Shown piece by piece: positions 46,737 through 59,585 of a stretch of 64,000 bases of DNA. Position numbers and translations under genes: made by a program. The notes below the pieces were generated by a model. The model saw only the letters and a list, made by a program, of their open reading frames with translations. It did not search any database and was not told the origin of the DNA. Numbering within the stretch: position 1 is the stretch's first letter; each line of letters begins with the position of its first letter. The DNA lies in assembly GCA_024663395.1 (NCBI GenBank), contig JANFAH010000007.1:310001-374000 (forward strand). Reading direction: 5' to 3'. The DNA comes from Pisolithus tinctorius (taxonomy: Eukaryota; Basidiomycota; Agaricomycetes; Boletales; Pisolithaceae).

Positions 46737-47898
46737 ATGGCGACGAAATCTACACACACATATCCCCAAGGTGGGTCTCAGGAATTCATCAATCCAACTG
46801 CCAATTATCTGACGTGTCCCCAGCGTCAGCACCTCGCGACTATAATGTGCCCCAGCGCTCCCAAACGGAGCCTGCAAAGGGCGGATTCATGACTGTAGTA
46901 ATGAGGCAACGTCAAGAGGAAATGGAAGATGAAGGCATAGAAAACAACATTTATGGACAAACTCTGCGTGGATCGAAGCAATGTACACACACAACGCAAG
47001 CGGAACAGGACGAAATCGATGAGAAGGCAAGGAAAAAGGCTATGAAGAACCTCGTCGACTCATGGCAGGAGCGACTTCAACTGATCAGCGTCATTGTAGG
47101 TTCTGAAATGCGTCGTCTTTGGTATGGCATTTCGTCTCTGATATGTACCTCACAGACAACTTTCTTCGCGTCCGTGGAAGCGGGGATGCTAGTGAACACC
47201 CGTCCAGTTTCCAGCGACGACCAAGGAAACGGCCTTCTCAAGGCATCCAACGCTAGCCTCCTCGGCGCCCTCATCATGCATGTCTATGCTGGTACGTGTG
47301 CTGAGGAATGCGTAAATGAACCTCTCCAACTCAAATATACCTGCTTTTCTTGTCAGCTGGTCTCTCTTTTCTCGCAGCGTTTCTCCTAATACGCTACAAA
47401 CTTAAGGAGGCAACTCGCCAGGAACTCATTGCCGAGGGTGTTAAAGTAGCGATGTCACCCCTCGGGGGTTCCCTACGCGTTAGAAATAAGGAGAATGACA
47501 TTGAATCTATAGACGGTCGACGGGCCTTCACTATAGCCGAAGAACAGCCAACCAAAACGCCCGTGCAGGCTCGCCAACCCACGTTGCCTCTCTCGCCTCG
47601 TTCCCCTGCTCAAAACAACCAACCTGTCCCTCGAAGTATGGGGTCCATACCTGAACCACCGATACTAGCTCGCAATCCCCACCTCGAGCAGGTTGGCTTG
47701 TTTTGGTTCCGAAACGTTTCCTCCCATTTGCTCAGCAAGTTTCATACGCTCTGCGTCACCTTCGCTGTCATCGGGTTCGTACTTGCAACCGCAGGGATCG
47801 TCTTGTACGCTTGGGCGATACAACCCCGGGAGGTGTACATATTTGCGACTGCATGCCTGGCCGCAGCTGTACTAGCGATGGGAACCCTGGCGATGTGA
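46737..47898 (+). CDS. Four-helix integral membrane protein of a basidiomycete family (327 aa)
   Basis: Exons 46737-46770, 46824-47095, 47156-47291 and 47357-47898 total 984 nt, 327 aa. A short N-terminus and a Lys/Glu-rich stretch (DEIDEKARKKAMKNLVD) lead to SWQERLQLISVITTFFASVE, the start of helix 1. Helix 2 is ASLLGALIMHVYAAGLSFLA and on. A basic/Pro loop of about 130 residues follows, then helices 3 (LCVTFAVIGFVLATAGIVLYA) and 4 (VYIFATACLAAAVLAMG). The SWQERLQLISVITTFFA signature recurs in Agaricomycete membrane proteins of unknown function, as far as I recall. No enzymatic motif is present. Confidence 0.75.
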
Positions 47899-48141
47899 TG
47901 GCGAGGCGACTGCGCGCGCGGCCTCTCTCCTACACCTCCGGATTTGGGAGTCGCCGTTTTTCGGCAACATGTTTGTGCGTGAAGCTTATGACGGGAACTC
48001 TTTTGTATACCCAACCATGTGTATATATCTGCAACTATACGTAGTAAGCAGATGCACGTTCGCATACCCTTTTCAGCTATGCTATGGACATAAACTATCA
48101 TGTTTGTCTGCATACTGTTTACCTGACTCCTGCGTTTGAAG

Positions 48142-50329
48142 CTAACGTGGTTGTTGGTGCCGGATCATTCCGCAGAACACAGCTTCCGCCAATATTCTGA
48201 AGTTCGGTGAGCCATACACCTCACTGATTGGTGTCAGCGTGCCAGAGACTGACCTGGTATGACTTGACTTTCCTGGGCAGCAGTGGCAGACAACGCTTCT
48301 GCCATAACAACAGCAAAACCTCTGATATACTTTGGTTAGAGCACATCTACAAAAGATTCCTTGTCACACGTACTTGTTGAGGTGCCAGTTAATGTGGCTA
48401 ATGCGGACACGCAAGCACACGATCAAATGAGGAAACATTCTGAGCCCTAAAAAGAATGTCCTACTTACCAGTGGAGAAACCAAGGTCCTGGATTGTTGGT
48501 GACGAAACGTAACGTCACATTATCAGCATTTGCTTGAGTCCCAATTGTAACTGTGTCCCTCCTCACGGGGTTCACGAAGTTGTACGATTTATTTCCCGAC
48601 ACGCGGATAACGTCAAAAACATGCTGAATTCTGGCGTTAGGTGGAACTTTAAGGTGAAGATGCTACTCACGCCATGAAGATGCAAGGTATGCTGTCGGTG
48701 ACAACTCGTGTTAGCGGACCCCTGTAAAATTTCAAGTTTAATGATACTCACAGGACCACCAAGGGCGCCTCCAGGCGTGAGGTCAGTCGCAGGCATGCTA
48801 ACTTCTATGGTTTTATTGTATGGCAGCTCGTAGATACTACCCTGAGGGAGAAATTGAGATGGATGCCGGGCGCCACTCAAAATCTGCAGGAGTATTGGAA
48901 GCGGCGGATCGACGAAAGAGATGTTGTTTATAGTGTAAAGGCCTGCAGTACCATTGAGACCCGGGTCAAGGTTGATGTTTATGTCCGCTTTCCCGGGCTC
49001 TGGAATACCAGGTGCGCCAGGCTCAATGAGAGGGTGAAGGGCGCCTTCGTCAAACGGCAGTACGTATGGTCCATGCTCAGTCGTAGGGTCTTCTGAAGGT
49101 GCACCGTCGTACCTTAGGATGGCCGAGCTTAACCCTCCGTCAAAAGTCTGATTGGGGAAGTTGGACAGGGCTCGAACCCAGTAGTTTCCAAGGGGTTGAT
49201 CAGCATGGACGACGACGGAGTAGCGTTGACCTGCAAACACTGCCAGGGAATCGACGTCAACTGGTTCCACCTCAATTCCATCTGCTTCGATGATTGTCAT
49301 TTGGTGCCCATCAATAGTGAAATTAAACCACGGGTCGCAGGACGCTCCGACGATACGGAACCTATAGCGCTTTCCCTGCTCCACATTGACGACCGCAAGC
49401 GGTGACTTTGGTCCCCCTGCGTAGCGGCCGAGACCATTGATCAGCGTAGAGTCCGGTGTAAAGGGAGGATTGTACATCTGTGGGGAAAGCTTATGGTACC
49501 TTTAAAGTATATTTTAAGAAATTGCTGCAAGGTACGAGAACATTCAAAACGAACCAATCAGAAAGCACGATCACTGTTGATTCTAGATATGACGTGTATG
49601 CTCGAGCTTAATTCTGGACAACGAATGAACGAAATCGGCGCACCATCGTCAACATCATACATATGAGCGAGAGGATCTTCAGGATCATAGATGACTAGGG
49701 GACCCCTCAGGCCATCGCAATACTGAGCCGACAGGTGTGAATGATACCAGAACGTTCCGGCTTGGTCCGGTACAGTAAATGTGTGTAAGAAGCTTCCATT
49801 GGGTGGAATGGGACACTGTGTTACAAAAGCGGCACCGTCAGCCCAATTGGACCGGTGCTGCAGGATGCCGTGCCAGTGCTGGGACAAATAAGCCTGTTAA
49901 ATGCGGTGTTCGACCGTACGAACGCGACTCACGATACTGGTCGTAGTATTCATTAAGGTATCATTGAGTCGGTTTATGACATCGATGCGGAATTCGTCTC
50001 CCTGGGAGGACCCAATCACTCTCTTCAAACCACAAACGAGAAAGGAAACCAGATACCTGTTGCGCCTGGATCAAGGGCCCTGGAAAGGTCCCACCGGCAA
50101 GGACAGTGCTTTGACGTGTCAGAGAAAAGCACTAGCCCTTGCGCGCGACTTACGAGCGGGCGTAACCGTCGGGAGAAAGAATTTTATTGGCAACCTCGAG
50201 TTTGGACACTGGCCCTAGGACACTTTTTGTCGCTGATGCACGACGTTGTTGTGGCCCAAAGGTAGGTGACGTCGCTGCAGCCACCTGGATAAAGAAGAGT
50301 GTGAGGATCATATGCGCAAAGGTAGACAT
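48142..50329 (-). CDS. Laccase (multicopper oxidase)
   Basis: Multi-exon gene on the minus strand with all four copper-ligand signatures: L1 [21 protein letters not shown]2 [21 protein letters not shown]3 HTLHLHGH (split by an intron after HG), L4 GPWFLHCHINWHLN (split by an intron inside the Cys codon). A secretory signal ([19 protein letters not shown]) starts at 50329; ATG 50353 lies eight codons upstream. Laccases oxidise phenols and reduce O2 to water outside the cell. The C-terminus ([20 protein letters not shown]) contains no obvious processing signal. All junctions I checked keep the frame and I saw no internal stop. It is convergent with the membrane-protein gene, with about 240 bp between the stops. 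Confidence 0.92.
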
Positions 50330-50353
50330 TGTACCGATGTCTGCAAAATCCAT

Positions 50354-52050
50354 GGACTCATTGCCCCTGCTTTTATACCGTAGAACAAAATAGATTTGCG
50401 GCCATTTAATTTGGGCTACGTGGATCTCAATGGAGTGTATACCGAGCTTTGGTTTGTGAACTCTCCGCAGCTCAACTTCGAATATTCTTCAGCCCATCCC
50501 AGCATTCGTCATAATGGCATTGCTCACGTTCTTAGAGACTGATAATCAGTGCCGATTTTAGCGAGCTATTTTCGTACAAGAGTAGACATTTCAAAAAGGG
50601 CCTTCGAATGCGCAGCACTCAATGCAGCTATTATAAATATCTCTAGCAAATAGGATGAACGAGCGATCGAAACAAGAATATCCTGGCACTCACCGTCTAA
50701 AAATGCAAACATGAGGTGTATCATTTTCCGACGCATACCAGTCTGGCATTGGGACACCCCATACACGAGGTCCCCATTTGAAAACGGGCAGCGCCGGTGG
50801 ATTCATTCCTCTGTTATTATAAGATAACATCCGAGGAGAATGGACGGACATGGGCACAGGTCTGCGGTCCCTGCTGCTGTTCCCTCGGGAAAGACCGATC
50901 CGGGTCTCGGAGTTCTGGGGTGGGTAGCAACGAGCTTGATACAGCGTGACCGGAGGCGGGGAATTCGGTGTACAAAATGCTGCTTCGATTGTCAAGATTA
51001 CTCGAGCCTGAACGGTGGCTCCGACCTTAAAAAAACCCACCAGAGAACTCATTCGCAGGTAATAGGGACCAATAAGCTGACCTCAACGAACCGTAACGGG
51101 CATTCTCAGAGCTGTGTGGCGGGCGACGTGTCTTGCTACTGCTTGAAAAGTCGCAGAGGTCTGTCGTTTGTCAGTCAATAGCAATGGCGCTGGAAACACA
51201 GGAGAACGAGACCAATATGTGGCCCAGACTCCACTGCCACCGCAGGGAAATCCGTACCTCTGATAAGGATTCAGAGACATCAATTTCAATTTAACCGGGC
51301 ACCCGGGAAGGCGAACGTGTCTCCGCCTCACGGACGAGGTTGCCAGCAAACCAGTTAGGCCGTTATCATGTATCGTGCAGACACTTCCAGTCGGCCAGAC
51401 AGTCGGGAACCTGTTATAGGCCTTGCTCCGTTCGAGTCGCAGAACACATCCCAATGGTGGTCGTTGACGTGGCGTATGCGCACTCAGAAAGTGGCGCTTT
51501 TGTGTGATGGAACGGCCACAGCAAACTTGACGAGACCGCAAGCTAACAGAGGCTATAGTAACGGCACCACACCAGCTGATACGCTGTCCTTTGCATTAAA
51601 TCACAATTAATGCAAATATTTGGATGAGATGGGATGAGACGCGGGAAGAGGTCACTGGGTTGGGATGGTATTCGTTACACTGAGTCTGGCCCGGAAATTG
51701 CCCGGTAGCAACTCGTTTCTGGCTACCACGTAAATAACGCCGAACATAAATTACCGAGTAAAAGGCAGCGACATCATCACCACCTACTAGTACTACACAC
51801 GAGTCCGACTCTGCAACGGGATGCCCTGATACTATCACACCACAAGGATTTGAGTAGATCGACACAAGTACCTGCTACATCACAAATTAAGATCGGAGAA
51901 GTCGAGGGAATCTAATAACAAACTTTGACTAGTTTACAATTGAGGAGTACCGAGAGGGAACCGCTTTAAGCCCGGGTCTAAGCTGAGTTGAACGCGAATA
52001 AGAGTATCCATCTAGCGATGCACCTGTGGCACCGTTGCAGCTTGGAAGAC
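50354..52050. other. Intergenic region, no gene recognised
   Basis: About 1.7 kb between the laccase start and the arrestin-like gene end. Open frames up to about 150 codons (for example minus 51541-51083) show no motif or splice support. The first few hundred bases are the laccase promoter. Confidence 0.4.
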
Positions 52051-52051
52051 A

Positions 52052-54772
52052 TTATATTCTTGTTTGCAACTCGCATTCGCCATATCTCGGTGGGGTCTGC
52101 CCTGTTTCACTTTCGAGTCCTGACACAAGCCGTTCATAGAGCTCTCCATAACCAGAGGCCCCGTCTATGCGTACCGGAGACCTGTTTTCTGCCGGAAAGG
52201 AACGTGGTAGAAAAGATAGCGGGCCCCGACTCTCCCTTCCCCGATTTGATCGATTATCCAGAGAGTCAGAAAGACGGTCTAGTGAACAGTCAGTGTTCCG
52301 ACTACGGGAGCTGCTCGGGTTGGATTCTATCAAGCGCAAAGATGGAGATGAATACTTGGGGAGAGCAGTCCACTTCGCTGTACACAAGTTCTGTAGATGA
52401 GTAAGAGCACGAATAGTCAGCGCTGTTTTGGCATAGGTTCCATGTACTCACCGACAGCATCCTGATAGGTACATGCACGAAGACATCATACAGACGTTTC
52501 TTCCCTGTTGCCACACCCTCGTCCCCCTTCTCTACTCTGATAAGAACCTTCAGCAGATGATCAATGCGTACGTTGCTCTTCAGGCTCCGCTCCGTCCCAC
52601 CCTCACTATTCACCTTTGGTGTCGACGCATGAAACCCCTGCATCGCACCTGGCAGACGCAAGTCACATTTCACACTCCAGGGTCCTGGACCTGCGTAATG
52701 TAGAGCTTCTTTGCACTCGGCGTCCTGACTTAACTGCCTGAGCCGGTAAAAAGGCGACGCCCGGAATGTTTGGATGTCGGAAGATGTGAGGGGGAGAATG
52801 GGCTCGTTGGTTTCGTAAGAGAGTGGAGAGTGCTGGAGTTGGAGGAGCGTTGCACGTGTTATCGTCTCCGTTCGGACGCGGGCGCCTGAGCGGGCGAAGT
52901 ACTCGACGAGTTCTACTCACGTCAGCAGTTCCAGATGATGTTCGTGCATGGGTGATTCTCACCATCCAGATACACAGCAATCCGGTATATTTTGATCCCT
53001 GTAAGAGGCCGAATCTCGAGCCGAATTGGTAAGGCTTCGTCCAAAGGAAAGCTATTCCGAGGGATGCTGAATTCGTACTCAAACTGGGCATTCCAAGTTC
53101 GTTGTAATTGTATGTCACTGGACGTTTCCGATATTTCCCCGAACTCGTCGTCGACCGGTGAGTACACAACCTCAACTTCCTTACATGCCGCCATCATTAG
53201 CGTCGGCCAGGATCCACTATTGCTCCGCTTGACCATTGCGTTGAGATTCCAAGTAAAGGAGCCATGTTCGGATTTTGTAGTCGGCGGTACGTTTCGTGGT
53301 AGTGTGAAATAGAATGGATAATTGTACGTTCCTATATAACGATGGGACGCGCCTGCGCGACATACAAAAAAGTGGGAGACTTACCCCTCTGGAACGTTAC
53401 TATAGACTCAGAGTTGCCCTCAAGAGTAGTGCCACATGACGAAGAATCCGTCGTTACCTCAGATGCATCTGCACCTGCCAGTGACTGACTACGTTCTTTG
53501 GCAGTGTTGGGCGGCCGTCCGCGTTCAGAATGATCAGTAAGCATAGAACGAGACAGGGAAACGCCACGATGGGAAAGTGGCGACAGAGACCGCGCTGTGC
53601 GCTCCTTGATAGCACCAAGGACGTGGGCAATAGTAGTAAACGACAACCTCGGAGATCTTCCACGACGATCATGGTCGGCACCGACAGTGACATGACGTTC
53701 AGGACTCCTATTCCGTGAGGTGGCAGTAGAAATGTAGGACTCCCCCGTAGCATTCTCCTCATTAATCTCCGGAAGACTCCCAGGACCGGATGCCTGTGTT
53801 TGGTGGATAGCAACAGTAAGATCCAAGCGGGCGGTAGAACCCAAATCATGCTGGGCCTCCAATTCACTCTCTGTGCCGGAATGCAAGTCTGATTCACAGG
53901 CATCAATGCTTAACCATGTAATGACCAGGTGGATAGGGATGTTTAGGAACTTACCATTACCCGAGGCAGTGGGGCTGGCAACGCTACCTCCTCTAGATGT
54001 TGTGCCAACATCCGCGAAGGCATAGCTTGGTGCTGGTTCTTGATTCTGGGGGCGTCGGCCCCTGGTGTCAAGTGAATTATCCCGCGAATGCAAGTCGCTG
54101 CGGTGTCCATTGCGCCAATTACGGTAACGTCCAGGGGGATCGACACTCGCGCTACGCATGCGTGAGCTCAGCATATTGGTGGGGGAGTCTTTAATGCGAC
54201 CGTGGCTTGATAACGTCGATCGGTAGTCATCATCATTGATAGAGTGGCGTGCCCAGCCCCGCTGACTAGGACGATGGCCATCTCTTGAAAGTGGTGCAAC
54301 CGAGGAAGCACGACGGGCATCGTTGTCACGGCTCAGAATTCCCGGCACTACCATGAATAAAACCGTCGATGTAGAGTAGAGAGCATATTTCTCAGATCTC
54401 TCAATACGACTACGGCCCGCACCTGCATCCATAGATTGGGGAAGACACAAAACCCAGAGCCACGGAACCACGAAACGAGTCATGGTCAGCTAGCAGCGTT
54501 CCCCACACATTGGCTGTCTTGGAAAACTGCATACCTTCCACCCAAGTTGTCGCGGCACGTCCTTCCAATTCGACTTCGATACTTGATATCGGAACCGCGT
54601 TCGCAAGTGTCAATGTCAGGACACCGCGTATGAGTGCGCCGGACGATGGTCCCCCTTCAACGGTGGGAGCGTAGTACCTTCGGCATTGGCGCTCGGAGAC
54701 GCGCAGGAAGATAGCAGGTTCTGTAACTTGGACTTCAAGGGAGTCGTGGATAGGGTCGTTCTGTAGTGGCAT
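52052..54772 (-). CDS. Arrestin-related trafficking adaptor (alpha-arrestin) with PPxY motif
   Basis: The N-arrestin fold starts at 54772 (LEVQVTEPAIFLRVSERQ, ALIRGVLTLTLANAVPISS, IEVELEGRAATTWVEG), followed by RIERSEKYALYSTSTVLF. A very long Ser/Arg-rich disordered insert (about 54.3-53.4 kb) comes next, then the arrestin core resumes: YNYPFYFTLPRNVPPTTKSE, GSFTWNLNAMVKRSN, FEYEFSIPRNSFPLDEALPI. The C-arrestin part includes LKSNVRIDHLLKVLIRVEKG and YDVFVHVPIRMLS. The tail ends YERLVSGLESETGQTPPRYG, containing PPRY, a PPxY motif that in this family recruits Rsp5/Nedd4 ubiquitin ligases to down-regulate transporters. At least six introns are evident; exact joins in the insert were not all verified. 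Confidence 0.82.
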
Positions 54773-54834
54773 ATCTGATCATAGACCTCACTATCAGTAT
54801 CACCACGTATCCCGAGGAGGCGGGTGTCCTGCAA

Positions 54835-55640
54835 CGACCTTAACAGTATACCCGTATGCGTGGGCGGTAAGGAGTCGTTTGAGCTGCATCAGTCACCAGC
54901 ACTGCGTCATGCACATGTTGACCCGTCCTGGAGTCCACATGACGAGTCTATACTTTATCTGGGCTGTCTTTCTCAACTTGTCAAGTGCGGCACCCGCCAC
55001 GTTCTTTATGATATTCATGAACGTCCAATGCGGCATGCTTCGCATACCGTGAAGCGTTTATGAACCAAGATGTACGCGTCCACCTTGACCTCACCAGGAA
55101 CCAGTGGAAAAGAAACCATGGCAACCCCTACAAATCTTCATCAATAATGGTAGATGTATCGAGTGTGTTCGTAGGTGAACGATTTGATTCAAGTAAACGG
55201 ACAGTGTACATGTCTCGGTAGCCCTTTCCACCTTCGCGCGGACACACCAGAATATGCCAAAGAAAAGAAGCGCTGAACAGAGCAACTTACTAGCAGCAAA
55301 GCAGCTGAAGTACTCGTAACGCTGCGACGGAGTTGTCGATTTCACAAGTGACGCTTTCGGACGCCGCCGGAAGTAATAGGTGGGCACCGGGCCGTGGATT
55401 ACCAAATCGGGCAGGACGTGGGTCAGGTCTACACTTGTCTACGCTAGGTACAGAAAGATGGGGCTTAACTTCTAATTCCTTGCCCCCTACGTCTCAACCC
55501 TCACACGGGATACTGGCCCACAAGAAGTCGAAGAAACATCCTTTCTTAGGCTTTCTAAGGTCCACTGCATTCCGACGCAGTTTGGCGGTGTATTTACAGA
55601 TGGCCATTCACTTGAATCCACGTCTGACGTCATTTCAGTG
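54835..55640. other. Intergenic region between arrestin gene and arrestin relic
   Basis: No gene recognised. A 104-codon minus ORF (55405-55091) and a 111-codon plus ORF (55333-55668) overlap each other and lack motifs. Confidence 0.35.
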
Positions 55641-56190
55641 GGAGAAGTTCATTCTGGAGCTTCGTTAATGGAATAACGGGTCGCGTCCAGCCAACTAGGA
55701 CAGCGACCATCTCCCGCAAACGGTACGATCGATGACGCACGACGTCTCGGGTTACCATACGGCTCAGTGCGACCAGTTCCACCAAGTACAAAACCGTCGT
55801 TACGAAGTAGACAGTATATGTCCCATATATGTCAACGCGACGTTGAAACCAGGACGTACGCCTGCGTCCAGAAATTGCAGGTTACATGGAATCTAGAACC
55901 ACGAGAGCACAAAGCGAACAAAGGTCAGCTGGGGGCGTTTTCTAGCAGTGCACCCTTAATGTCGCGGCATGTCCGACCAATTTGACATTGATGCCCGACA
56001 CCTAAACGGCGTTTTCAAGCGTCGATGTCAATACATGGCGTATAAGTGCTCCCCATGATGGCCAGGCACTCGTCAAGAGGGTACAATATCTTCGGCATCG
56101 GCGTTCAAAGGTGTGAGGGGGGATGGGAGGTTCAGCAATTTGAACTTCAAGTAGTTGTACGCAGAGGAGTTTCGTACCACTGGCATTTAC
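55640..56190 (-). pseudogene. Decayed partial copy of the arrestin-like gene
   Basis: On the minus strand LEVQIAEPPIPPHTFERRCR then RYC...WGALIRHVLTSTLENAV aligns with the N-arrestin start at 54740-54580. The following DNA (the KSTN-like run and VPxTK region, down to about 55700) aligns with 54480-54240. Stops and indels are frequent. It is tandem with and in the same orientation as the intact gene about 0.9 kb away. Confidence 0.7.
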
Positions 56191-56787
56191 AATCGTAAGT
56201 CTGTCTATCAGGATCAGCAGCTATCTCGTGTGATGTGTTGTAGAGTGCTTTGCAACACCGTATCTTCGTGTTGTCCGTCTTGAAATAATTTAAAACATTC
56301 AGCTCCAAACCTTCATACGATACAGGAACTTGGTCTGATAGTTGGTTGTCGGCCGCTAAGAATCTGTTTAAGTTGCACCGCATCGATGGATAAGTATAGC
56401 GTGTGGTAGGTACTGGCGACTCACAAAACTGGACTGGCCGCGAAAAAAACACCTGGTCGTATAAGGACACTTCCGGAAGGGTCATACAGCTCACAGGCAC
56501 TTACTTGTGGGGAATGGTTTTTCCCGCCTATATACGTGGTAGGTGTGGTGTAGAAGACGTTCGTGCACACGAGAGTGTATTCTATTAGCTTGACTCACGA
56601 AGGTATAGGGATAATCTGCTTATTTCAACTACCTGCAACATCTGAGCATTCCGTTTCATGGAGAAAAAAAAAAGAGTGACACTTCGATTAGAGAAATGTA
56701 CGTTAGTCCAAAGAAGGGTATCAGTATCAAAGGACGGAAGTTAGTCTGTTTATGCGCATCGCTGATCGGTCTCTGCTTGTCTGCAAC
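56191..56787. other. Spacer downstream of the S53 protease gene
   Basis: No gene recognised in about 600 bp; it contains the protease 3' flank and a short A-run near 56668. Confidence 0.4.
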
Positions 56788-59292
56788 TCAAGGCAACTCC
56801 AGCCAGCGTGCTAACAATAGGGGGAATTGCGGTGTGCCCAAACCCGTGACAGGGTCCCACCCTTCCGTGGCGTTGAAACCGCTCGTACCACACCCAGGAT
56901 TGTTACCCTCGGTGATGTCCTTGAATGCGCCGGCGAACTTGGGTGAGTAGATCTACAACCAAACGCCTGATGAGCATCAGCCACTGAGGAGAGGAGTTAA
57001 CTTACCGCAGGGTTAATAAAGCCAACGGGCTTCTTGCCGTTTGCGAGTCGGGCATCATTTACCATCGTCAGGAGAGCTCCAATAACGGGGGTCGAAGCCG
57101 ACGTGCCGTATACAAGGAGAAATTCACCGTCAACCTACCGTCACCCAATACACGGGTGGAAAAAGCATAGGTAAGGGTCAGGCATGCAGAATAAAAAAAC
57201 TCGAAGGGACATACCGCAACGGCGTAGTCAGCTCCGTTAGCCGAAATATCTGGAAACGCGCGACTCTGTCAAGCGCATCAGCCAAACAACCCCACGCACG
57301 ATCAAAATCTGCTCACCCTTCCTGTTGAGTTCCAAGCACTACCATATTCCACAACATACTCCTTCCCATATTCATCCATCCAACAACTGACAGCGTCTAC
57401 CTGGTAGTCGGGAATAGCGAAGTAGTTACTAAATCCCCCGCTCGAATAGATAATCTCATCGCACGCCTGTTCCGGTTGCAGGTCGTACACAGACGCATTG
57501 GGCTTCATCATAGTGGCACCAACAGACGTAATGTAGGGGCATCCCGCAGGGAACGTTGGGTTAAAACGGGTACCGGAGGCACTTTGGGTACCTGTCGAAT
57601 GTACGCAGGGAACGGAAGGGAAGTGTCAGTGAGATCACGACTGCAATGAACTTGTCAGACAGACTCACCGTCGGGATTTAAGCATAGTCCTTCATTGCCT
57701 GCGACGCCATTGTCCCCGGAGCTATAGAGAACTGTAATACCCTGAAGCCCAAGCTTAGCGTACTCCGCGCACTGACGGGCTGCGTAGAAGGGTGTAAGGT
57801 CTGCTTCGTTATACGAGTAGGATGTAGAGATCACATAAGCTGGCTCCACGGTACCGCATGCCTCCTTGTCTGTGCGGAGCATTTTAAATAGCGACTTCAT
57901 CCTCCGTATGAGATGACGTGCAAGGATGGAACACACCTTGGTAACCTCCGGCTGCTGGATCCGGATAGGTTGCATCAATACTGGGGTCATCGCCACCCTC
58001 GAAAGTGCAATAACTTCCGTCGATGGCATCGAGGAAGTTGTTAAATGACGCTCCTGTCACAGTAGTCGCGGAAGCTTAATTACTACACGAGTGTCCAGTA
58101 GGAGATTAGGTCCATACCCTCAATCATATCGCCCACTTGGTAAAGAGACACAGGTTGCTCGCCAGTGACAAGAGACATGCCATATTGGAGATCAAGGTTA
58201 GATTCGCCATTGTAATCGAAGCCCGTGTATTGGGTCTGATAGTAGCCTGTGGTAAGCGTGCGATTAGAAGAGTGACGAGAGGTTGGAAAGCCACACAACC
58301 TACCACCGTCGGTTGAAACCAGTACCGGTGATTTCCCAAGCAGATCCGTGGAAAAATTCTTCGCAAACATCTGCAAGTCACTCTGGACAAATGACTGGGG
58401 AGTGTACTCGACTGGTATACAATCAAGTGCAATTAGCAACGGACTCCTCAAGGTTTCATGATACACACCGATTCCGTAGCTGTTCTCTCCCGTCGCGACA
58501 GGATGGTAATACAAGCCATAGAGAGCCCTGAGGCACTCAGGAGTTATGACCATGTCGCATTGCGCGAGTTGAGTATAATTGACTGGCAAAGAACCCGTCG
58601 TTTTTGGGCCATCAAATCCGCTGCCGGGCTGTCCGATCTTGATAAGGGGCTGGTTGCCATCGCGGCGCCTTATCCTCGCGTCGAAGTGCACGGAAGGGAG
58701 TACGAAGTCGATATGGTGGCTGACGTGTTTGGGAAGATGGTACGCTTCACAAGTTGGGCGCGACAGCGATTAACGAAAGATGAGCTGGTTGTGTACTTCC
58801 CAGAAGACATGACTTACCAACGTGCTCCATGCCGGATACATGTTTGTATACATTGTATTCCGTGTTCATCAGTTGCTCAGCTTCCTCGACGGAGACGTCA
58901 ACATTAATCCATCCTCTGGATGGACTAAGCTGAATGCGGCCAGAGTCAATGCCCATGGACACGAGCCATTCGCGGACGGTGTCAATGGTATCAGAACTCG
59001 GAGAGAATTTGTAAGCGATATCAGAAGGGGTCCAGTGGTCACCGTAATTGGGAGAGTCTGGGCGGGACACATCGAGAAGGAAATCGCCAATTTTTTCTAT
59101 GTTTCTCTGCTTCAAGGCAAAGCGGAGAGGAAGGGTAGAGGATGCATAGTGACGGCGCAGGAGAGACCAGTCTGGAGGTATAGTAGTGCGCTTTTCGTGC
59201 ACGACGTACGGGCTGGTCGCTGGCCCAGAAAACGCGAGACTTAGGGTAGCGAAGGAAGCGAAGGAAGCGAAGGACGCCAGTAGGCCGCGCAT
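56788..59292 (-). CDS. Secreted S53 protease (sedolisin, tripeptidyl-peptidase type), intact
   Basis: About ten exons, of which I followed all joins in frame. Signal peptide MRGLLASFASFASFATLSLA, then the Pro-kumamolisin pro-domain (LPLRFALKQRNIEKIGDFLL, GDHWTPSDIAYKFSP, INVDVSVEEAEQLMNTEYNV). The catalytic domain carries NGESNLDLQYG (Glu and Asp of the tetrad), SSGDNGVAG (oxyanion Asp) and YGTSASTPVIGA (nucleophile Ser). The C-terminal calcium site is KDITEGNNPGCG...EGWDPVTGLGTP. It ends LARWLELP-stop. Sedolisins act at acidic pH outside the cell, releasing peptides from protein, and mature by self-cleavage. It is the live paralogue of the relic at 42920-45066. Confidence 0.9.
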
Positions 59293-59585
59293 GTTGAATT
59301 GTAAGGACCGTTAACCACCAAGACGAGGCGAAAAACCAACCTCAGTCAAACTGTGGGCGGATTTATGCCACTAATTAGATTTAGATTTAGACCCGAGTTG
59401 TGTCCATAGGTACAAGCAGCAAACGTCGTCCCCCCGTCAACATGACCTGTTTTGAGTATTCGCTCCTTAGTCGGGAATCGAATCAGATTCACTCCTGCAC
59501 ACGAATGTCAATCGCACATACATACATACGAATTGGCCCCGCAACCACTGCTCAGCGTTCCGCCCAAACTGCTATTCGGTTAAGT
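59293..59585. promoter_or_regulatory. Divergent promoter region between S53 protease and PTAR1-like gene
   Basis: About 290 bp separates the two divergent starts. No specific site is recognised. Confidence 0.4.

Noticed and set aside
51083..51541. 152-codon minus-strand ORF upstream of laccase
   Set aside because: Composition rich in Arg/Ser/Pro typical of a non-coding frame; no family or intron support.
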